This document shows positions 5,571 to 8,824 of a stretch of DNA of 8,824 nucleotides, piece after piece (position 1 is the stretch's first letter; every line of letters begins with the position of its first letter). The notes under the pieces were generated by a model, which had not been told where the DNA came from, ran no database searches, and saw nothing but the letters and a program-made list of their open reading frames with translations. This stretch comes from Patescibacteria group bacterium (GTDB lineage Bacteria > Patescibacteriota > Minisyncoccia > Phycocordibacterales > UBA12079): the NCBI GenBank assembly GCA_018894995.1, contig JAHIOZ010000025.1, positions 1 through 8,824 of the forward strand. The letters are read 5' to 3'. Made by a program: the position numbers and the translations under genes.

Positions 5571-5604
5571 AACGGCGAAAAACTTTGCTTTTCGCCGTTT
5601 TTTT
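5571..5604 (-). terminator. Intrinsic terminator behind the methyltransferase gene
   Basis: AACGGCGAAAA (5571-5581), a 7-nt loop, then its exact complement TTTTCGCCGTT (5589-5599). It lies about 20 nt past the methyltransferase stop. On the minus strand it is followed by TTTTGTTTG and on the plus strand by seven Ts, so it can work in both directions. It marks the end of the defence cluster. Confidence 0.75.
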
Positions 5605-5619
5605 AAAAAAATTAAAAAA

Positions 5620-6381
5620 TCATCTTTTATAAAAAACAAACAAATGCTCGTGCATTATCAAAAGAAAATTGCTTTCTTTTGATTTATTGACCCAAAATCC
5701 CGTCGCTTTGCAATTATGTTGTTGCTTGATTATGTCTTCTTTTAATTCAAAACCTTGTCTTAAAAATTTATCCATAACTTTGTAAGCCATCGGCTGATAC
5801 ATTTTCTGTCTGCGAGTATCACCAATCAAAATCGCACAATATTTTCCTTTTCTCAAAACACGGTAAAGTTCTCTTGCCACTTTTTCCATTTCGTCAGCAA
5901 AAATATCAATGGAGTGAATGTTTGAAAGATCTTCTTCAATTTCTCCATCGCTATATTTGATTATATCGACATAAGGCGGATGAGTGAGGATAAAATCAAT
6001 TTCTTCGTTTTTTATAAAATCCAAATTTCTTGCATCGCAAATTTTCAATCTCTGTCTTGCTGTTGTTTCCGCTTCAAAATTTAAAGAATTTTCCGTTCTT
6101 TTAATTGCTTCTTCGTTTACATCCGTGCAAGTGATATGACGATTTAAAATTTTTGCTTCAATCGCCGTTGTTCCTCCACCGATCATACAATCAAGTAAAT
6201 GCTCTTTTTCTTTTGAATATCTCAAAATCAAATTTCTCGCCACTTCCGGAGACCAATTTCCCCGCCAATCGGATTTATGAGTAGCCCAATTTCCTCGTCT
6301 CGGGAAAGACCAAACCGTCGAACATTCCAACTCAAAATTTTCAGGGTGTAATTTTAATTCTTTGATATTTTTTTCAAACAT
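5620..6381 (-). CDS. SAM-dependent DNA methyltransferase (amino-MTase fold, HPPY motif)
   Basis: A 253-aa DNA methyltransferase, probably N6-adenine or N4-cytosine. Motifs in order: FPRRGNWATH (26-35) and WRGNWSPEVARNLILRYS (39-56), the latter like motif X; motif I LLDCMIGGGTT (62-72) for SAM binding; the motif II acidic residue D87; motif IV THPPY (133-137); GDTRR (187-191); a conserved-looking tail IIKQQHNCKATGFW (217-230) and HEHLFVF (244-250). The target-recognition part must be small. It is not of the Dam/DpnM type, which uses DPPY in another arrangement. It is the only methylase in view and the natural partner of the endonuclease at 6956-7852, but that pairing is inference. The frame is open to an ATG at 6426, which would overlap the upstream gene by 41 nt; the ATG at 6381, 4 nt after that gene's stop, is more natural. 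GC content resembles the housekeeping genes more than its island neighbours. Confidence 0.85.
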   Translation of the reverse strand: MFEKNIKELKLHPENFELECSTVWSFPRRGNWATHKSDWRGNWSPEVARNLILRYSKEKEHLLDCMIGGGTTAIEAKILNRHITCTDVNEEAIKRTENSLNFEAETTARQRLKICDARNLDFIKNEEIDFILTHPPYVDIIKYSDGEIEEDLSNIHSIDIFADEMEKVARELYRVLRKGKYCAILIGDTRRQKMYQPMAYKVMDKFLRQGFELKEDIIKQQHNCKATGFWVNKSKESNFLLIMHEHLFVFYKR

Positions 6382-6385
6382 ACAA

Positions 6386-6688
6386 TTAACTAATTGATTC
6401 CAATATACAAGGTTTTCCAAAATCAAGAGACCAATCTATCAAATTTATAACCGGTTGTTTTTCCTTTTCGTTCCAATAATTAAACATTTCTTCTTCCGTG
6501 TTAAATTCAAGAAATTGAACATTCTTGATTTCGTCCGCGTCTGACATCTTTGGATTATTCATTTTTATAAAATAAGAGTTCCAATTTTCGGTACTAACCA
6601 TTATCATATTATTCCAATCAGAGTCAGAAATATCAGAAGTACACTCCACACAATAAATTTTTTTAAATATTTCTTTTTTTGTGATCAT
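6386..6688 (-). CDS. Hypothetical protein in the restriction-modification cluster
   Basis: I do not recognise this 100-aa protein. It has no membrane helix or signal peptide and looks soluble and acidic, with one CxxC pair (C13, C16), several tryptophans (W25, W36, W72, W86), and no obvious repeat or catalytic motif. It overlaps the end of the upstream 71-aa gene by 26 nt and stops 4 nt before the preferred methyltransferase start, so the three are probably co-transcribed and perhaps translationally coupled. The position suggests a part in the methylation or control side of the system (for example a methylase accessory subunit), but nothing in the sequence proves it. That it is a gene is supported by tight packing and an uninterrupted frame. 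Confidence 0.6.
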   Translation of the reverse strand: MITKKEIFKKIYCVECTSDISDSDWNNMIMVSTENWNSYFIKMNNPKMSDADEIKNVQFLEFNTEEEMFNYWNEKEKQPVINLIDWSLDFGKPCILESIS

Positions 6689-6878
6689 TTTTCTTTTTTA
6701 ATAAAATTAATAATTTAAATCCCAAAAAATTTAATATTTTTATTAAAGATTTGTTATTTAAGTTAGAGGTTTTTATAGCTTTGTAAAAATTTACACGATT
6801 GATTTTTAAAGGTTTATAAATATTAATCGGCTTTAAATTTTTCTTTTCTATTTCTTTTTTAATCTCTTTCTCTAACAT
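6663..6878 (-). CDS. Small helix-turn-helix-like protein, possible R-M controller
   Basis: A 71-aa, very basic protein (MLEKEIKKEIEKKN...). Residues about 17-50 (PINIYKPLKINRVNFYKAIKTSNL, then LIKILNFLGFKL) have the look of a small Xre-type DNA-binding fold: a turn between two helices, then the hydrophobic helix ending in LG that such regulators often show. This assignment is by pattern only. It lies between endonuclease and methylase genes, where controller (C) proteins are common in type II systems. A perfect 20-bp palindrome overlaps its own promoter just upstream, which fits autoregulation. The gene is extremely AT-rich (about 18% GC in the line at 6721-6780). No better in-frame start is seen than the ATG at 6878. 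Confidence 0.6.
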   Translation of the reverse strand: MLEKEIKKEIEKKNLKPINIYKPLKINRVNFYKAIKTSNLNNKSLIKILNFLGFKLLILLKKKNDHKKRNI

Positions 6879-6882
6879 AATA

Positions 6883-6911
6883 ATTTTAGCATTTTTTAAA
6901 ATGTATGTAAA
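6883..6911 (-). promoter_or_regulatory. Promoter of the helix-turn-helix / methyltransferase genes
   Basis: On the minus strand TTTACA (6911-6906; 5 of 6 to TTGACA), an exact 17-nt spacer ending in TGC, then TAAAAT (6888-6883; 5 of 6 to TATAAT, with extended -10 TG). The -10 ends only 4 nt before the ATG at 6878, so the transcript would be leaderless or start inside the codon. It would let the regulator and methylase be expressed apart from the upstream nucleases. Confidence 0.55.
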
Positions 6912-6925
6912 CTAATTAGTTTACA
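6906..6925. promoter_or_regulatory. Perfect 20-bp palindrome, likely operator
   Basis: TGTAAACTAATTAGTTTACA is its own exact reverse complement. Its left end on the plus strand contains the -35 hexamer of the promoter at 6883-6911, so a bound dimer would block RNA polymerase. A looser related site, CACTAATTGTG (6924-6934), directly abuts it. The 71-aa helix-turn-helix-like protein is the obvious candidate to bind here. Confidence 0.65.
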
Positions 6926-6955
6926 CTAATTGTGGATAAATTTTAACTAAAAAAA

Positions 6956-7852
6956 TCATTTTGAAATATAATTCAAAAAGTCTTTAAACTGTTTCAAATT
7001 AAATGTATATTTGTTATTTTCAAAAGCTTCTTTCATGGGGTTTTCCGCTGTTTTCCAGCCGATACCATCAGTAACCCAAACAAAATCAATGTTTTGATTC
7101 AGTATAAAATTATTAACTTTTTCAAATTCTCCGGCAACCGATTTTAGTTTTGTGCCTCCACTACCATAAAGATTGACTTCTATTAAGAATAATTTATTTT
7201 TACTTTTATTCAGCAATGCAAAATCAAAAATTCTATCGTTTTTATTTTTTTCAACAGAATAATTCAAATCTTTTTTTATTTTTGAAACATTTGCTTGTTT
7301 TATAAATGAAAAACTTTTGTTTTCTTTTACAAACTCATACAAAATATCAAAAACAACGTCTTCCATTAAATTTCCTGATCTGTTTTTTCTTGCATTGGTA
7401 TCCATGCCCACTTCTATTCCAAAAACATAATCGTTCAGATCTGAAACATTTTTATTTAAAAGAATGCCTTTCAAACCGCTCTCAATAAAAAAGTGGAGAA
7501 GCTCGTCATCGTCTGATTTTGTTAAATTTATTTTAGAATTAAATAAATCAGATCTAAAGTCAGATTTCATGGTATTTATGTTTAAAATTTTTACTTCCTT
7601 AATTTTTTTAATCCTCGTTGCAACCAAAATAGGTAAAACACCTCTTACTTCCGGATATTTTTTTGCTAAACTCAAAAATTTTTCTTCTATATTTTTTTCA
7701 CCAATCAAGGAATTCAATATATTAAGTAAAATCTTAATCTCAAAAGAATTTTTTATAACCTTATCAAAATCAACAAAATAACCCCAGGTAAATAAATCTT
7801 CATTTAATGTATCGATAAAATTTTTAAAATCTTTTTTCATATTATTATTCAT
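6956..7852 (-). CDS. Type II restriction endonuclease, DpnII/MboI family (GATC)
   Basis: A 298-aa protein that resembles DpnII along its whole length (DpnII is about 288 aa). Such enzymes cut unmethylated GATC. Matching parts include TWGYFVDFDKVIKN (22-35), ILLNILNSLIGEKNIEEKFL (41-60), the hallmark GIEVGMDTNARKNRSGNLMED (145-165), then RIFDFALL (207-214) and LFLIEVNLYGSGGTKL (221-236). The last two carry the acidic residues (D210, E225) expected for a PD-(D/E)xK-type metal site with N227 in the lysine place, as in DpnII. VWVTDGIGW (258-266) is also shared. The ATG at 7852 overlaps the upstream nuclease gene by 8 nt and has GGAA a few bases upstream; a second ATG at 7840 is possible and starts more like DpnII. 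No DpnM-like methylase is in the window. Confidence 0.92.
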   Translation of the reverse strand: MNNNMKKDFKNFIDTLNEDLFTWGYFVDFDKVIKNSFEIKILLNILNSLIGEKNIEEKFLSLAKKYPEVRGVLPILVATRIKKIKEVKILNINTMKSDFRSDLFNSKINLTKSDDDELLHFFIESGLKGILLNKNVSDLNDYVFGIEVGMDTNARKNRSGNLMEDVVFDILYEFVKENKSFSFIKQANVSKIKKDLNYSVEKNKNDRIFDFALLNKSKNKLFLIEVNLYGSGGTKLKSVAGEFEKVNNFILNQNIDFVWVTDGIGWKTAENPMKEAFENNKYTFNLKQFKDFLNYISK

Positions 7853-8824
7853 ATTTTCCAGTCTTTAACATATTTATAAATATAACATAAACTTCCTCAG
7901 CAATGTCTTCCCCCCTCCTGTCTATACATTTTATATAATTTTTTTCGAAATTATATTTTTCTATGATTTCACCATGTTCGGAATATTTGCTCTCAACATA
8001 AAAAGGTGTTTTGCTTTTAAAATCCTCTGGAAGTTTACTATTAATCGATTTCTCAAAAATAGTTAGATTACCGATTTGATTTAATTTTTCTTTACTTCTA
8101 CTTATTATATGTTCAATCGTAGGCTCCTTAAATGATTTTGGCCCCTTTTTTGATAATATATATCTTTCTAAAATAAATTGAATATCTCCAGAATTTCCCT
8201 CCCTGTACTTTGCCTTTTCAATAAATTTATCCTTAAAATTTTTCTCTTGATTTACAACTAGATCTTCTAATTTTCTAAATAAATCCTCCGTGTCATTATT
8301 TTTTTTAATATTACACATATTAGCAAAAATCTTTTCAGCAGAACTTGGGCTACCGGGAATATATTTATATAAAAATTGAAAAGCAGATAATCTAATTAAA
8401 AACTTTTTAAACTCTTTAGTATCTTTATTTTTATAAAAATGTAGAACTGGAGAATATACCTGATCAACACCTAAAAAAGACAAAAATTCTAATACGTTCC
8501 TAACTACATTTTTATCATTTCTGGTAACAACACTAAGTTTATCTAATAAATCAACTTTGGAATTTCTCAAAGCAAAATAAAGTTTACTATCATCCTCTAA
8601 ATTATAAAGATATTCTTCCAATTTTAATAAATTTGTCTTGTATTTTTTTTCAACTTTACTGTAAAGAGCTGCATGACTTACATACTCGCCACCAGAAATC
8701 CATTGATGTCTTAAAAAAGTTTTAAACAAGTTCCTACTGTCCGCAAAAACATTCTCTATATCACTCCACATATTTCCTATTCTATTTAATTTAACTTTAT
8801 CATTTTTAAATTTTTTGAAAATAA
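7845..8824 (-). CDS. GmrSD/DUF262-family protein, C-terminal part with DUF1524 HNH-like motif (partial)
   Basis: The gene is cut by the right edge. The frame stays open upstream of the ATG at 8771 through ...FKKFKNDKVKLNRIGN-MWSDIENVF to 8824, so that ATG is internal, and the N-terminal (DUF262, ParB/Srx-like) domain should lie outside. Counted from that methionine, FLRHQWI (19-25) and the helical middle match the link region of DUF262-DUF1524 proteins. TIEHIISRS (218-226), IGNLTIFEKSINSKL (233-247) and DRRGEDIAEEVYVIF (284-298) match DUF1524, the His-Me/HNH-type nuclease part of GmrSD, with H221, N235 and N244 as likely active-site residues. The usual Pro after EHI is Ser, and the EHI-to-GNL distance is short. 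GmrSD enzymes are type IV restriction systems against modified phage DNA; many DUF262 relatives are uncharacterised. It overlaps the DpnII-like gene by 8 nt. Confidence 0.8.
   Translation of the reverse strand, partial: IFKKFKNDKVKLNRIGNMWSDIENVFADSRNLFKTFLRHQWISGGEYVSHAALYSKVEKKYKTNLLKLEEYLYNLEDDSKLYFALRNSKVDLLDKLSVVTRNDKNVVRNVLEFLSFLGVDQVYSPVLHFYKNKDTKEFKKFLIRLSAFQFLYKYIPGSPSSAEKIFANMCNIKKNNDTEDLFRKLEDLVVNQEKNFKDKFIEKAKYREGNSGDIQFILERYILSKKGPKSFKEPTIEHIISRSKEKLNQIGNLTIFEKSINSKLPEDFKSKTPFYVESKYSEHGEIIEKYNFEKNYIKCIDRRGEDIAEEVYVIFINMLKTGKYE

Noticed and set aside
6382..6426. Methyltransferase start at 6426
   Set aside because: It would overlap the upstream gene by 41 nt and adds 15 residues before the family motifs; the ATG at 6381 follows that gene's stop by 4 nt. 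The longer form is not excluded.
1..8824. tRNA, rRNA, riboswitch, transposase or integrase
   Set aside because: I looked for cloverleaf-like GC-rich stems, TTCRA loops, and transposase or recombinase motifs in all gene products and saw none.

Overview
The window is AT-rich bacterial DNA (roughly one third GC). All nine genes lie on the minus strand, and the standard bacterial code gives full-length proteins. The gene set (MltG, an ABC-F ATPase, a YtxG/YtxH-like pair, RarA), the lack of clear Shine-Dalgarno sites and the hairpin-rich intergenic spacers made of degenerate short tandem repeats suggest a Candidate Phyla Radiation (Patescibacteria, Parcubacteria-like) genome. That placement is inference; no rRNA or other phylogenetic marker is present.

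Housekeeping half (about 1-5400). In transcription order, right to left: rarA (replication-fork AAA+ ATPase), a 90-aa one-TM protein resembling YtxG/DUF948, a YtxH-like membrane protein, a two-domain ABC-F ATPase, and mltG (peptidoglycan lytic transglycosylase). Each is separated from the next by a spacer with a common style: a -10-like hexamer very close to the start codon (6-7 nt in four of five cases), then a short tandem repeat array, mostly of 7-nt units such as TGACAGC, then one or more near-perfect hairpins. Two spacers (3948-4167 and 5383-5619) are clearly homologous, and a third (1162-1498) shares parts of them. A 115-nt imperfect inverted repeat lies beyond mltG at the left edge.

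Defence half (about 5600-8824). A compact same-strand cluster reads: a GmrSD/DUF262-type protein with a C-terminal DUF1524 HNH-like motif, whose N-terminus runs off the right edge; a DpnII/MboI-family type II endonuclease (GATC expected), overlapping it by 8 nt; a 71-aa helix-turn-helix-like protein; a 100-aa unknown protein; and a DNA methyltransferase with an HPPY motif that is not of the Dam/DpnM type. A perfect 20-bp palindrome upstream of the helix-turn-helix gene overlaps a good -35/-10 promoter and looks like an operator. Together these read as a restriction-modification island with a second nuclease attached. Parts of it are much more AT-rich than the housekeeping genes, which fits horizontal acquisition. 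GATC is sparse in the housekeeping half (3 sites) compared with the defence half (8 sites).
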